The notes under the pieces were generated by a model. The model was not told where the DNA came from. It did not search any database and was given only the letters and a program-made list of their open reading frames with translations. Shown here in pieces: positions 7,727 to 16,378 of a stretch of DNA of 64,000 nucleotides. Numbering within the stretch: position 1 is the first letter of the stretch; the number at the start of each line of letters is the position of its first letter. The position numbers and the translations under genes are program-made. This DNA comes from an uncultured Candidatus Melainabacteria bacterium (lineage in GTDB: Bacteria > Cyanobacteriota > Vampirovibrionia > Gastranaerophilales > Gastranaerophilaceae). The stretch is from NCBI GenBank assembly GCA_934718085.1, contig CAKUZL010000001.1, positions 310,001 through 374,000 on the forward strand, in the 5' to 3' direction.

Positions 7727-7727
7727 C

Positions 7728-7756
7728 TTGAGAAAAAAATCAAATAATGATATACT
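7728..7756 (+). promoter_or_regulatory. Promoter of manC
   Basis: TTGAGA at 7728-7733 and TATACT at 7751-7756 are separated by 17 bases, and TGA precedes the -10. This is one of the best promoter matches in the window. Confidence 0.75.
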
Positions 7757-7785
7757 TTAACGGTAACTTATTTAACGGGGGGATT

Positions 7786-9171
7786 ATGTTCGGAATAATT
7801 TTGGCGGGCGGATCGGGAAGCAGACTTTGGCCGTTGAGCAGAGAGCTTTATCCTAAGCAACTTTTGACTCTGGAAGGCAAAAACAGCCTTTTGCAGGATA
7901 CTTTTGCCAGGTTGAGCATGTTTATTCCCGCCGAAAACATTGTTACCGTAACAAATATTAAACATTTTAACGACGTTAATTATCAAATTCGAAAAATGTA
8001 TCCTTCTCCGACGATTTTAAGCGAGCCCGCGGCAAAAAATACCGCTCCCGCGATAGCTTGCACATTGAAGTATATTTCGCAAATCGCGGGAACCGACGAA
8101 ATCGTTTTGATTACCCCGGCCGATCACCTTATAAAAAATACCGATAAGTTTGCGATGTCGATAAAGGAAGGGCTTGAAGCCGCAAAAGCCGATAAAATCG
8201 TTACTTTCGGAATTAAACCGACATGTCCCGAAACGGGTTACGGTTATATCAAAACCGGAGAAAAACTCGGAAATGCTTTGTCCGTGACGGAATTTACCGA
8301 AAAACCGGATTTGACGACTGCGACAAAATATGTCGAAGAAGGTTGCTATTTCTGGAACAGCGGCATGTTTGCGGGAAAAGTTTCCGTGTTGCTTGAAGAG
8401 TTTTCAAAATACGCTCCCGAAATTTTCGATGCCGTGAACGGAGCGGATTTTACGGATAAAAAATTCTCATATTCGGTCTTCGAAAAAATGCCTTCGATAT
8501 CGATAGATTACGCGATTATGGAAAAATCCGACAAAATTGCTCTGGTTCCTCTGGCTTCGGATTGGAACGATTTGGGCTCGTGGCAATCTCTGTACGAGGT
8601 TCGCGAAAAAGATTTTAACGGTAACGTAATCGAAGGCAACGTTATCGTAAAAGACGTGAAAAATTCTTTTATTTACAGCTCCAAAAAGCTTGTGGCGGCA
8701 GCGGGCGTCGAAGATTTGATTTTGGTTGAAACCGAAGACGCGGTGTTGGCGTGCAAAAAGGATTGTTCTCAAAACGTTAAGGATATTTACGAAAAACTTA
8801 AAGAAACCGACGACAAAACCCGTTTGGTTCACAAAACGGTATTTCGTCCGTGGGGTTGGTACACGTGTTTGGCGGACGGAGACGGATATTTGACCAAAAT
8901 TATTTGCGTCATGCCGGGGCAAAAATTGTCGATTCAGTCACACAATTTCCGTTCGGAGCATTGGGTCGTTTTGGAAGGCAAAGCCCTTGTGGTTCTTGAA
9001 GATAACCGTCACGAGCTCGAACCCGGACAAAGCATCGATATTCCCGTTCGGGCGAAGCATTCTTTGCAAAATCCTTTCGACGAGCAGGTTAAAATCATTG
9101 AAGTTCAAAAGGGTTCGTACATTTCGGAAGACGATATCATCCGTTACGAGGATGTTTACGGACGCGTGTAA
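7786..9171 (+). CDS. manC: Mannose-1-phosphate guanylyltransferase / mannose-6-phosphate isomerase
   Basis: A 461-residue bifunctional enzyme. The N-terminal nucleotidyltransferase starts MFGIILAGGSGSRLWPLSR, the signature of GDP-mannose pyrophosphorylases, and contains the FTEKP block. The C-terminal cupin (about 350-461) has FRPWG and PGQKLSIQSHNFRSEHW, the metal-binding type II phosphomannose isomerase. It makes GDP-mannose in the cytoplasm for surface glycans. The start at 7786 is chosen because GGGGGGA lies just before it and the protein begins there in the family; an in-frame ATG at 7747 lies inside the -10 box. It leads the nucleotide-sugar block but is separated from rfbC by 500 bases. 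Confidence 0.95.
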   Translation: MFGIILAGGSGSRLWPLSRELYPKQLLTLEGKNSLLQDTFARLSMFIPAENIVTVTNIKHFNDVNYQIRKMYPSPTILSEPAAKNTAPAIACTLKYISQIAGTDEIVLITPADHLIKNTDKFAMSIKEGLEAAKADKIVTFGIKPTCPETGYGYIKTGEKLGNALSVTEFTEKPDLTTATKYVEEGCYFWNSGMFAGKVSVLLEEFSKYAPEIFDAVNGADFTDKKFSYSVFEKMPSISIDYAIMEKSDKIALVPLASDWNDLGSWQSLYEVREKDFNGNVIEGNVIVKDVKNSFIYSSKKLVAAAGVEDLILVETEDAVLACKKDCSQNVKDIYEKLKETDDKTRLVHKTVFRPWGWYTCLADGDGYLTKIICVMPGQKLSIQSHNFRSEHWVVLEGKALVVLEDNRHELEPGQSIDIPVRAKHSLQNPFDEQVKIIEVQKGSYISEDDIIRYEDVYGRV

Positions 9172-9277
9172 CGTTTGTTACAAAACTTCATGTTTAATAA
9201 AACAAAATTAAAGTTTTTCTTATGTCATGTCGATATGTGTAATATCGGAAGTGTAACCGGCAAAAGGAGAACAGAGT

Positions 9278-9415
9278 ATGGATTTAAATTCGAACACTTT
9301 ATTGACAGAAGAACTCGAATCGGGAATTTGCGAAATGCTTGACGCATATCTCGAGCATGTAGAAGATGTTTTGTGTGACATCGAGCTGCGTAACGGGGAT
9401 TTGCTTATGCGATAA
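9278..9415 (+). CDS. Small acidic protein, 45 aa, unknown
   Basis: A short ORF with a strong AAAGGAG site seven bases before ATG, in a 510-base gap between manC and rfbC. It encodes 45 residues, beginning MDLNSNTLLTEELESG and ending DLLMR, with a net negative charge, two Cys (about 18 and 32) and a likely single amphipathic helix. It shows no membrane segment or recognised domain. The ribosome site and ordinary codon use argue for a real gene; nothing shows its role. The remaining 260 bases before rfbC hold no gene I can support. Confidence 0.55.
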   Translation: MDLNSNTLLTEELESGICEMLDAYLEHVEDVLCDIELRNGDLLMR

Positions 9416-9637
9416 AGTTTTTTCCGCAGCGAACCCTTACGATCATGCGTTTTTGGAGCATGGGTTTGTTGTAGGAATTTTCGAATTTATTCATAAATTC
9501 AAAATCTTAACCGATTTTGGATATATTCGGGGGCTGTCGTTTCAGTGTTTACGTACGAATACGTATTATGCGCGATTGCCCCGGGACGAAGGCGAAAAAA
9601 ACGGGTCAAATTTTAAAAGCTCGTTTTTTTTTGTTCA

Positions 9638-9672
9638 AAAATATGTTATAATTTATCGAAAAAACATATTTT
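9638..9672 (+). promoter_or_regulatory. rfbC promoter overlapped by an inverted repeat
   Basis: TGT followed by TATAAT at 9647-9652 gives an extended -10. A perfect ten-base inverted repeat (AAAATATGTT at 9638-9647 and AACATATTTT at 9663-9672) overlaps the start of the -10 and ends one base before the GGAG ribosome site. It could be an operator. Confidence 0.5.
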
Positions 9673-9682
9673 GGAGAAAATA

Positions 9683-10231
9683 ATGCCTTTTGTATTTGAA
9701 AAAACCGAAATCGAAGATGTGATTCTCGTGACGCCGAAGGTTTTCGGCGACGAGAGAGGATTTTTTGCGGAAACGTATAAAAAATCGGAGTTTGAAGCCA
9801 ACGGAATAACGGACGAGTTTAATCAGGATAACCATTCGAAGTCCGTCAAGGGCGTTTTACGCGGGCTTCACTATCAGTTGCCGCCGCATACACAGGCAAA
9901 GCTTGTCAGATGCGTGAAGGGTAAAATTTTCGATGTCGCGGTGGATATCAGAAAAAGCTCGAAAACTTTCGGGAAGCACGTCGGCAGGATTTTGAGCGAA
10001 GAAAATAAACAAATGCTTTATATTCCTGCGGGATTTGCGCACGGGTTCGAGGTTTTGAGCGACGAGGCGGAATTCTTGTATAAATGTTCGGGTGAATATG
10101 CTCCGGAATGCGACAGAGGCGTTTTGTGGAACGACCCCGATATCGGAATTTCATGGAGTACAAAATCTCCGATATTGAGCGAAAAAGACAAGAATCAGCC
10201 TCTTTTGAAAGATGCGAAAGATTTGTTGTAG
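9683..10231 (+). CDS. rfbC: dTDP-4-dehydrorhamnose 3,5-epimerase
   Basis: A 182-residue cupin enzyme of dTDP-L-rhamnose synthesis. It shows DERGFFAETY, GVLRGLHYQ with the catalytic-region His, and YIPAGFAHGFEVLSDEAEFLYKCS, all diagnostic for RmlC. The start at 9683 is preferred over an upstream in-frame TTG at 9671 because the GGAG site sits between them. It heads an rfbC-rfbD-rfbA operon with short spacing (12 and 4 bases). It interconverts dTDP-4-keto-6-deoxy sugars in the cytoplasm. Confidence 0.95.
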   Translation: MPFVFEKTEIEDVILVTPKVFGDERGFFAETYKKSEFEANGITDEFNQDNHSKSVKGVLRGLHYQLPPHTQAKLVRCVKGKIFDVAVDIRKSSKTFGKHVGRILSEENKQMLYIPAGFAHGFEVLSDEAEFLYKCSGEYAPECDRGVLWNDPDIGISWSTKSPILSEKDKNQPLLKDAKDLL

Positions 10232-10243
10232 GGAAGGTGTATT

Positions 10244-11068
10244 ATGAAAAAAGTTTTGGTTACCGGTGCAAACGGAATGTTGGGGCAGGACTTGTGTCCG
10301 ACTCTCGAGGATAACGGGTTTGAAACAGTGGAAACCGATGTCGAAAATATGGACATCACAAATATCGAAGCCGTAAGAAGTTTTGTGAAAAATGCCGCTC
10401 CGGATGCCGTTGTTCATTGTGCGGCATATACAAACGTCGACAAAGCGGAAGAAGAACCCGAACTTGCCCGCAAAATAAATGTTCTCGGAACGGAAAACGT
10501 CGCAAAAGTTTGTGCCGAAAACGATATTCCTTTGGTGTATATTTCGACGGACTACGTTTTTGACGGAACAAAAAAAGAGCCGTACCTTCCGTATGACGAA
10601 ATCAATCCGATTAACGTTTACGGACAAACAAAGGCGGACGGCGAAAAAGCGGTGCTCGAAAATTGCGAAAAATATTATATTACCCGTACGAGTTGGTTGT
10701 ACGGCATTCACGGTAAAAATTTCGTCGAAACGATGATTTCTCTTGCCGACAAACCGGAACTTAAAGTCGTAAACGATCAAACCGGTTGTCCGACCTGGAC
10801 TCAGGAACTTTCAAACGGAATTTGCACTTTGCTGACGGAAGAAGCTCCGTACGGAATTTATCACGTTTGCGGAAGCGGAAAAACCACTTGGTATGAGTTT
10901 GCAAAAGAAATATTTAAACTTGCGGGTCTCGAGGTTAATTTAAAACCCTGTAAAACCTCGGAGTTTCCCCGTCCCGCAAAACGTCCGAAATTCAGTGTTA
11001 TGTATAACGACAATATCTGCAGGACTTGGAAGTCCGCACTCAAGGATTATATGGAGTTGAGAGGGTAA
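10244..11068 (+). CDS. rfbD: dTDP-4-dehydrorhamnose reductase
   Basis: 274 residues of the extended short-chain dehydrogenase family. The N-terminal VTGANGMLGQDL binds NAD(P)H; YISTDYVFDG and the catalytic YGQTK (Tyr-x-x-x-Lys) follow; RTSWLYG and PKFSVMYN are RmlD features. It performs the last step to dTDP-L-rhamnose. It lies 12 bases after rfbC and 4 bases before rfbA, so it is co-transcribed with both. Confidence 0.95.
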   Translation: MKKVLVTGANGMLGQDLCPTLEDNGFETVETDVENMDITNIEAVRSFVKNAAPDAVVHCAAYTNVDKAEEEPELARKINVLGTENVAKVCAENDIPLVYISTDYVFDGTKKEPYLPYDEINPINVYGQTKADGEKAVLENCEKYYITRTSWLYGIHGKNFVETMISLADKPELKVVNDQTGCPTWTQELSNGICTLLTEEAPYGIYHVCGSGKTTWYEFAKEIFKLAGLEVNLKPCKTSEFPRPAKRPKFSVMYNDNICRTWKSALKDYMELRG

Positions 11069-11072
11069 AAAA

Positions 11073-11945
11073 ATGAAAGGTATCGTACTTGCGGGAGGAG
11101 CGGGAACCAGGCTTTATCCGTCAACAATCAGCGTTTCGAAACAATTGTTGCCGATTTACAACAAACCCATGATTTACTATCCGCTGTCGACTTTGATGTT
11201 GGCAAATATTAAGGATATTCTTATTATTTCGACGCCTCACGATTTGCCGAATTTTAAATATTTGTTAAAAGACGGCTCGGATTTCGGAATAAATCTGTCT
11301 TACGTCGAACAACCTTCGCCCGACGGTTTGGCGCAGGCGTTTATTTTGGGTGAAGAATTTATCGGAGACGATTGTTGTGCGCTTGTTTTGGGCGACAATA
11401 TCTTCTACGGAGCAGGGTTCTCCGGAATTTTGAAAGATGCTCGTGAGAGAGCCGAAAATAATTCCGTTGCAACGGTTTTCGGGTATAAAGTGAAAGACCC
11501 GGCAAGATTCGGAGTCGTGGAGTTCGACGAGACGGGCAAAGCGGTTTCTCTCGAAGAAAAACCCGAGCATCCCAAATCCGATTTTGCGGTAACCGGGCTG
11601 TATTTTTACGATAATAAGGTTGTCGAATACGCGAAAAACCTTAAACCGTCCGCACGCGGAGAACTTGAAATAACCGATTTGAACAGAATTTATCTCGAAA
11701 AAAACGATTTGTTCGTCGAAAAACTTCCGCGCGGTTTTGCGTGGCTGGATACGGGAACTCATCAGTCGCTTATGCGCGCGGGGCAATACGTTCAGACGGT
11801 CGAAGAAAATCAGGACGTCAGAATTGCCTGTCTTGAAGAAATAGCGTACGCAAACGGATTTTTGACAAAAGAAGATTTGCTCGCAAAAGCCGAAAAATAC
11901 AAGAATAACGAGTATTATTCGTATTTAAAACACATAGTAAAATAG
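11073..11945 (+). CDS. rfbA: Glucose-1-phosphate thymidylyltransferase
   Basis: A 290-residue nucleotidyltransferase starting MKGIVLAGGAGTRLYPST, followed by KQLLPIYNKPMIYYPLSTLM, the RmlA signature. GDNIFYG and the EKPEHPKSDFAVTGLYFYD block complete the active site. It makes dTDP-glucose, the first step of the rhamnose pathway and its usual point of feedback control. The 4,6-dehydratase rfbB, which acts between rfbA and rfbC, is absent from the window and must lie elsewhere. Confidence 0.96.
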   Translation: MKGIVLAGGAGTRLYPSTISVSKQLLPIYNKPMIYYPLSTLMLANIKDILIISTPHDLPNFKYLLKDGSDFGINLSYVEQPSPDGLAQAFILGEEFIGDDCCALVLGDNIFYGAGFSGILKDARERAENNSVATVFGYKVKDPARFGVVEFDETGKAVSLEEKPEHPKSDFAVTGLYFYDNKVVEYAKNLKPSARGELEITDLNRIYLEKNDLFVEKLPRGFAWLDTGTHQSLMRAGQYVQTVEENQDVRIACLEEIAYANGFLTKEDLLAKAEKYKNNEYYSYLKHIVK

Positions 11946-11954
11946 GAGGTTCAA

Positions 11955-12152
11955 ATGATAGGAAAACTTATAAAACTGATAATAATTATTGCGGTTTGTT
12001 ACGGAATTTACTCTTGGTTGCAGTCCGCCGACTTCGGTAAGATTAACGAAAATTCGACCGAAACGATTAAACAGGAAAAAATCATCGACAAAGTTATAAA
12101 AACCCGCGAACAAAGATACAACGACGTGGAAAAAGCATCGGAGGGAATTTAA
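11955..12152 (+). CDS. Small membrane-anchored protein, 65 aa
   Basis: A hydrophobic N-terminal helix (residues about 4-22) is followed by a polar tail rich in Lys, Glu and Asn, probably outside or inside the cytoplasmic membrane as a bitopic protein. An AGGAGG ribosome site precedes the ATG, nine bases after rfbA, and yajQ begins two bases after its stop, so it is embedded in this operon. I do not recognise a family. Its tight position suggests translation coupling with yajQ. Confidence 0.75.
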   Translation: MIGKLIKLIIIIAVCYGIYSWLQSADFGKINENSTETIKQEKIIDKVIKTREQRYNDVEKASEGI

Positions 12153-12154
12153 CA

Positions 12155-12655
12155 ATGGCGCAGGAAAACAGTTTTGACATAGTGTCGGAGTTCGATAAAC
12201 AGGAACTCGTCAATGCGGTCGATCAAACAAAAAGAGACGTAGCTTCAAGATTTGACCTGAAAGACAGCGGCTCGACGGTCGAACTCGAAGACGATAAGGC
12301 TATTACGATAACTTCGTCGGACGACATGAAACTTCGCAACATTGTCGATATTTTGCAATCGAAAATGGTCAAAAGAAATTTGAGCATAAGAATTTTGGAC
12401 GCTCAACCCAAAGAAAACGCTCTCGGCGGAAACGTCCGTCAGGTTTTTAATCTGAAAAAAGGTCTTAATCAAGACTTGGCGAAAAAAATCGTCGCGGACA
12501 TCAAAGCTTCGAAATTAAAAGTCCAAGCTTCCATTCAGGGCGATAAAATAAGGGTTTCGGGCAAAAGCAGAGACGATTTGCAATCCGTAATCAAAGCGGT
12601 AAAGGAAAAAGAAGAAGTTTACGATACCGCGTTGCAGTTCAATAATTATCGTTAA
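12155..12655 (+). CDS. yajQ: YajQ family nucleotide-binding protein
   Basis: 166 residues starting MAQENSFDIVSEFDKQELVNA, with FDLKDS, RQVFNLKKGLNQDLAKKI and the C-terminal YDTALQFNNYR, all typical of YajQ (UPF0234). Family members bind nucleotides, and in Xanthomonas and Pseudomonas one has been reported to bind cyclic di-GMP; whether that holds here is unknown. It is soluble and cytosolic. It closes the operon and is followed by a hairpin terminator. Confidence 0.95.
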   Translation: MAQENSFDIVSEFDKQELVNAVDQTKRDVASRFDLKDSGSTVELEDDKAITITSSDDMKLRNIVDILQSKMVKRNLSIRILDAQPKENALGGNVRQVFNLKKGLNQDLAKKIVADIKASKLKVQASIQGDKIRVSGKSRDDLQSVIKAVKEKEEVYDTALQFNNYR

Positions 12656-12673
12656 TTTCTCGATATTTTTATT

Positions 12674-12706
12674 CAAAAGCTCCGTCGGTTCTCCGCGGGG
12701 CTTTTG
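12674..12706 (+). terminator. Terminator of the rfb-yajQ operon
   Basis: CAAAAGC at 12674-12680 pairs with GCTTTTG at 12700-12706, with additional CCG/CGG pairing inside. It lies 19 bases after the yajQ stop; the T run is short. Confidence 0.6.
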
Positions 12707-12716
12707 GTTTTCGGAC

Positions 12717-12745
12717 TTGTATTTTTTTGTTTTTGTGTTTATAAT
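12717..12745 (+). promoter_or_regulatory. Promoter of the SNF2 gene
   Basis: TTGTAT at 12717-12722 and TATAAT at 12740-12745 are spaced by 17 bases. The leader is about 100 bases and contains two further structured elements. Confidence 0.65.
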
Positions 12746-12771
12746 GTTTTCAAGGATTAAGAATTCCGATG

Positions 12772-12836
12772 AGGCATGGTGCCTTTTTTGATTCGAAAGC
12801 AATAGGTTGTCCCGGGTCGCTTGACTTAACGGGACA
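12772..12836 (+). promoter_or_regulatory. Possible leader attenuator and inverted repeat
   Basis: AGGCA and TGCCT around TGG, followed by a T run at 12784-12789, form a weak terminator-like hairpin inside the leader. Downstream, TGTCCCG at 12808-12814 pairs with CGGGACA at 12830-12836. The two could regulate read-through into the SNF2 gene; this is inference from position only. Confidence 0.35.
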
Positions 12837-12853
12837 TTGTATGCGGAAAGTAA

Positions 12854-15800
12854 ATGAGCGAATTCCGATTTAATTATAAATACCTGAAAGATAATGCTAA
12901 ACCCGGCAGTTTGCGGCGCGGGACGGATGTTTATAAAAAAAATCTCGTCGCGGAGCCCGAGCTGAAGCGAAATGTTCTTAAAACTTCGGTGAAAGGGAAT
13001 TTTAAGTCGTTTTACGATGTCGAATTGACGTTCAAAAAAGACGAGGTTGTTCCGAAGTGTTCTTGTCCGTTAAAAGAGCCTTGGTGTAAACACGCGGTGG
13101 CGTTGGGCTTAAAGGCTATCGACGAACGTTTGTACGACGAGTACGCAAAACGTCGGTTTAAAGTGAAAATCGATAATTCCGACGAAGACACCGGAACGGT
13201 CGAGCATCCGAAAGGCTCGTATATTTTTCATTTTAACGCGAAACGTAAGCAAAATTTCTTTTCGGTGCTGGTTATGGACAGGCAGACGGGAAAGGTTATC
13301 CGCTCGATTGAAAATGTTCTGAAAGCCGTTTTGGAAGCACAAAAGACGATTCCCGGGTTTGAGTTGAACTCAGAGCAGAAAATCGAGTTCGGAGTGATGC
13401 AACAGCTTCTGAAGACCGCAAAACTCGATAAACGCGCGGGTTGGTATGACGTTCCGATAGGCAAATTCGACCCCGTGTTCAAGTATTTGTCCAAAGCGGA
13501 AGAGGTAATTGACGGAAAAACAAAAGCGCTGCTCAAGTTTTCCGAGGATGAATGGATTTTGGCTTTGTCGGTCGGGTTCTCGGCTATAGGAACCGTTTTG
13601 ACGACACTTTATTGGAAACGACCTTCGGGCGAGGATATTATTCCTTTTGACGAAGTTCGCTATTTTTCGCGTCAACTTTGCTGGGGAAGGTATAAAAACA
13701 TTATTTTTCCGGCGAACATAAGCGTTTCAAAACTGCCTCAAAGTATTACAAAATCTACTTTTACCGAAATCAAGGACAAAGAAAGCGCCGATTTCTTGTA
13801 TGATGAGTTGCCGAAAATTCGTGAAATAACAGAGGTTGAAGAGTCGGAAGCGGTTGCGAAGCTTTCGACGGAAAAGTATTGTCCGAAAAATATCGTTACA
13901 ATGGGGCTCGATTACGACGGCTCGTTGAAAGCTTCGTTGGAGTTCGACTATGACGGAACGCGCGTTCCTTATACCAAGAGCGCCGAAAAACAAACTTATA
14001 TTTCGGTCAAAAAGCCGAAAGAAAACGTGATGTTTTGGATAAAACGCAATCGCGAATACGAAGAACGTTCGTATCGGATGTTGTTGAGTTGCAGATTTAT
14101 TCCCATGCAGACCAACAACCTTGCTCTCGAACGCGACAACGCTATTGATTTTTATAATTATTATTTGAAACAGGCGGGCGACGACTGGGTTTTCGAGGAA
14201 AAAGACGATATGTCGTTTTTCAAAATTCTCGATAAGCCTTTCGAACTTTGCGCGTTTGTCGATTTTTGCGAAGAGTCTACCGACAGTTTTGTCGTGGAAT
14301 TGTACGGAAAAGCCGGCGACGAGATTTTGTCGTTCAACGAAATTTACGATTACATAAATGAAGGCAACAAGTACATAAAAATCAAGGATAAAGGCTTTGC
14401 GGCGTTGCCGGCGGACAATGTTTATTCGTTGCTCAAGTCTTTTTCGACGATAGACGTTTACCGAAACGACGAGAACAAATATTTCATAAAAACATTCCGT
14501 GCGGGTATCGTGTCGGAGATGCAGAACCTTAATATGACAATAACGATGGGCAGAAGGTTTTCGATTTTCTGGAAGCAGGTTTCGACGTTTTCCGGATTTG
14601 ACACGGTTGCGGTTCCTCGCGGCATAAAAGCGGATTTCCGCGAATATCAGGTCAAAGGGTTCAATTGGTTGTGGTTCTTGTATAAGTATGGGCTGAACGG
14701 CATTTTGGCGGACGATATGGGGCTGGGGAAAACTTTGCAGGCGCTTGCTTTGCTTCAAAAGGCCAAGGAGAAGGACAAAAAGGCTCCGAACCTTGTAATT
14801 TGCCCGACGTCGGTTGTTTTTAACTGGGAAGCGGAAATCAAAAAGTTTGCGCCGGGGCTGAAGTGTATGAAACTTGCCGGGATTGAGCGAAAAGAGCTTT
14901 TTGACAAGATAGAAAATTTTGATGTCGTGATAACCAGTTACGCGTTGGTGAGAAGGGATGTTGAGGAGCTGAAATCGCATGAGTTCAGGTATGTTATTTT
15001 GGACGAATCTCAGAACATCAAAAACGGCGAAAGTCTGACAGCAAAGTGCGTGAAACAGTTGAATTGCAAGCACAAGCTGGCTTTGTCGGGCACTCCGATT
15101 GAAAACCGACTCGAGGAGTTGTGGTCGGTGTTCGATTTTCTGATGCCCGGATTTTTGTTCGAAAAGTCGGACTTCAACTCGCGGTACGTCGTGCCGATTA
15201 CGGAACGCGAGGACAAAACGGTGGAACGTCGCCTGAAAGCGCAGATTTACCCGTTCATTTTGCGTCGGATGAAGCGTCACGTTGTCAAAGATTTGCCGGA
15301 AAAGACCGAAAACGTTGCTTATTGCGAGCTTACGCCGGAACAAAAAGATTTTTATTTGGACGTTTTGGACAGCACGAAAGAAGAATTATTCAAGTCAATC
15401 GAGCAAAACGGACTCGAAAAGAGCAGAATGTCAATTTTCTCGGCACTTTTGCGGCTTCGTCAAATTTGCTGCCACCCGAGATTGTACGACAAAACGGGAG
15501 TCCGCGGCGCGATAGAGTCCGGCAAGTTCGAGCGGCTTAAAACTATGCTCGAACAAATTATCGAAGAAAATCACCGCGTTTTGTTGTTCAGTCAGTTTGT
15601 GGATATGCTCGATATCGTTCGGGCATGGCTCGACAGAGAGGGCATAAAATACGAGTACCTCACGGGAAGTACCAAAAACAGAGGCGAAGTCGTCGAGCGG
15701 TTCAATTCGGACGAAACGATTCCGATTTTCTTAATCAGCCTGAAAGCGGGCGGGACGGGGCTGAACCTCACCGGCGCGGATTACGTCATCCATTACGACC

Positions 15801-16033
15801 CGTGGTGGAATCCAGCAGTCGAAGACCAGGCAACCGACAGAGCTTACAGAATCGGGCAGACGAAAAAAGTTTTTGTTTACAGACTTATCACGAAAGGTAC
15901 CGTCGAGGAAAAAATCCAAAACCTCAAGCAGCGTAAAAGAAACCTTGTGGATTCCGTTATCTCGGTCGACGGGAATATCGGCAAATCACTTACGTACGAA
16001 GACCTTCAGGATATCTTTACGTACGACAGTTAA
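12854..16033 (+). CDS. SNF2-family DEAD-like ATPase with SWIM zinc finger
   Basis: A 1059-residue protein with the usual bacterial SNF2 layout. An N-terminal SWIM finger has C69-x-C71 and C78-x-H80; a long middle region resembles the SNF2-associated domain; the ATPase core begins near residue 600 with LADDMGLGKT (Walker A, about 617-626), ILDESQ in place of the commoner DEAQ, and LALSGTPIENR. The C-terminal half contains LLFSQF, LKAGGTGLNL and a final helicase block with DPWWNPAVEDQATDRAYRIGQ. Such proteins translocate on duplex DNA and remodel protein-DNA complexes; they occur with RNA polymerase recycling, repair and phage-defence systems, but no defence partner is adjacent. It stands alone. 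Confidence 0.95.
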   Translation: MSEFRFNYKYLKDNAKPGSLRRGTDVYKKNLVAEPELKRNVLKTSVKGNFKSFYDVELTFKKDEVVPKCSCPLKEPWCKHAVALGLKAIDERLYDEYAKRRFKVKIDNSDEDTGTVEHPKGSYIFHFNAKRKQNFFSVLVMDRQTGKVIRSIENVLKAVLEAQKTIPGFELNSEQKIEFGVMQQLLKTAKLDKRAGWYDVPIGKFDPVFKYLSKAEEVIDGKTKALLKFSEDEWILALSVGFSAIGTVLTTLYWKRPSGEDIIPFDEVRYFSRQLCWGRYKNIIFPANISVSKLPQSITKSTFTEIKDKESADFLYDELPKIREITEVEESEAVAKLSTEKYCPKNIVTMGLDYDGSLKASLEFDYDGTRVPYTKSAEKQTYISVKKPKENVMFWIKRNREYEERSYRMLLSCRFIPMQTNNLALERDNAIDFYNYYLKQAGDDWVFEEKDDMSFFKILDKPFELCAFVDFCEESTDSFVVELYGKAGDEILSFNEIYDYINEGNKYIKIKDKGFAALPADNVYSLLKSFSTIDVYRNDENKYFIKTFRAGIVSEMQNLNMTITMGRRFSIFWKQVSTFSGFDTVAVPRGIKADFREYQVKGFNWLWFLYKYGLNGILADDMGLGKTLQALALLQKAKEKDKKAPNLVICPTSVVFNWEAEIKKFAPGLKCMKLAGIERKELFDKIENFDVVITSYALVRRDVEELKSHEFRYVILDESQNIKNGESLTAKCVKQLNCKHKLALSGTPIENRLEELWSVFDFLMPGFLFEKSDFNSRYVVPITEREDKTVERRLKAQIYPFILRRMKRHVVKDLPEKTENVAYCELTPEQKDFYLDVLDSTKEELFKSIEQNGLEKSRMSIFSALLRLRQICCHPRLYDKTGVRGAIESGKFERLKTMLEQIIEENHRVLLFSQFVDMLDIVRAWLDREGIKYEYLTGSTKNRGEVVERFNSDETIPIFLISLKAGGTGLNLTGADYVIHYDPWWNPAVEDQATDRAYRIGQTKKVFVYRLITKGTVEEKIQNLKQRKRNLVDSVISVDGNIGKSLTYEDLQDIFTYDS

Positions 16034-16058
16034 ATTGTCTCGGGGGGCGGGGGTGTCA

Positions 16059-16131
16059 GAGAAAGAACCTTTGTTTGGGATGTGTTTTTCTCCGAAGTTT
16101 TGACCCCGTCGCGTTATTGACCGGCGGCTGA
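16059..16131. repeat. Direct repeat, first copy
   Basis: The first 47 bases are identical to 16306-16352, and the next 26 match with about five changes, giving a 73-base repeat spaced by 247 bases. This copy is outside any gene I support. Confidence 0.9.
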
Positions 16132-16305
16132 GGGCGCGAAGCAGCGCAAGGTTGCCGTTTGCGGGGTGTTGTTATTTATGTAAGATTGCGGAAAAGTTGC
16201 GCGAGGGGTGGCTTTTTCCGCCGCGGAGGTGTCTTGTTTGCCCGGGGTGAGAAGTTTGTCCCTGACTGTCTGCGATGAATGAATATTTCCCGGGGCTCGG
16301 ATTTT

Positions 16306-16378
16306 GAGAAAGAACCTTTGTTTGGGATGTGTTTTTCTCCGAAGTTTTGACCTCGTTGCGTTATTCACGAGCGGCTGA
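16306..16378. repeat. Direct repeat, second copy, overlapping the 3' end of the 959-aa gene
   Basis: This copy covers the last 14 bases of the gene read leftward from 19244, including its stop codon, and continues downstream of it. The 174-base piece between the copies has no supported gene. Confidence 0.9.

Noticed and set aside
13727..15343. 538-codon open frame on the minus strand
   Set aside because: It is fully antisense to the SNF2 gene, has no ribosome site, and its Arg/Phe/Asn-rich product is what this codon usage gives in the opposite frame.
12854..16033. SNF2 gene as part of a phage-defence island
   Set aside because: No nuclease, methyltransferase, DUF or other defence partner lies beside it; neighbours are yajQ and the unassigned 959-aa gene.
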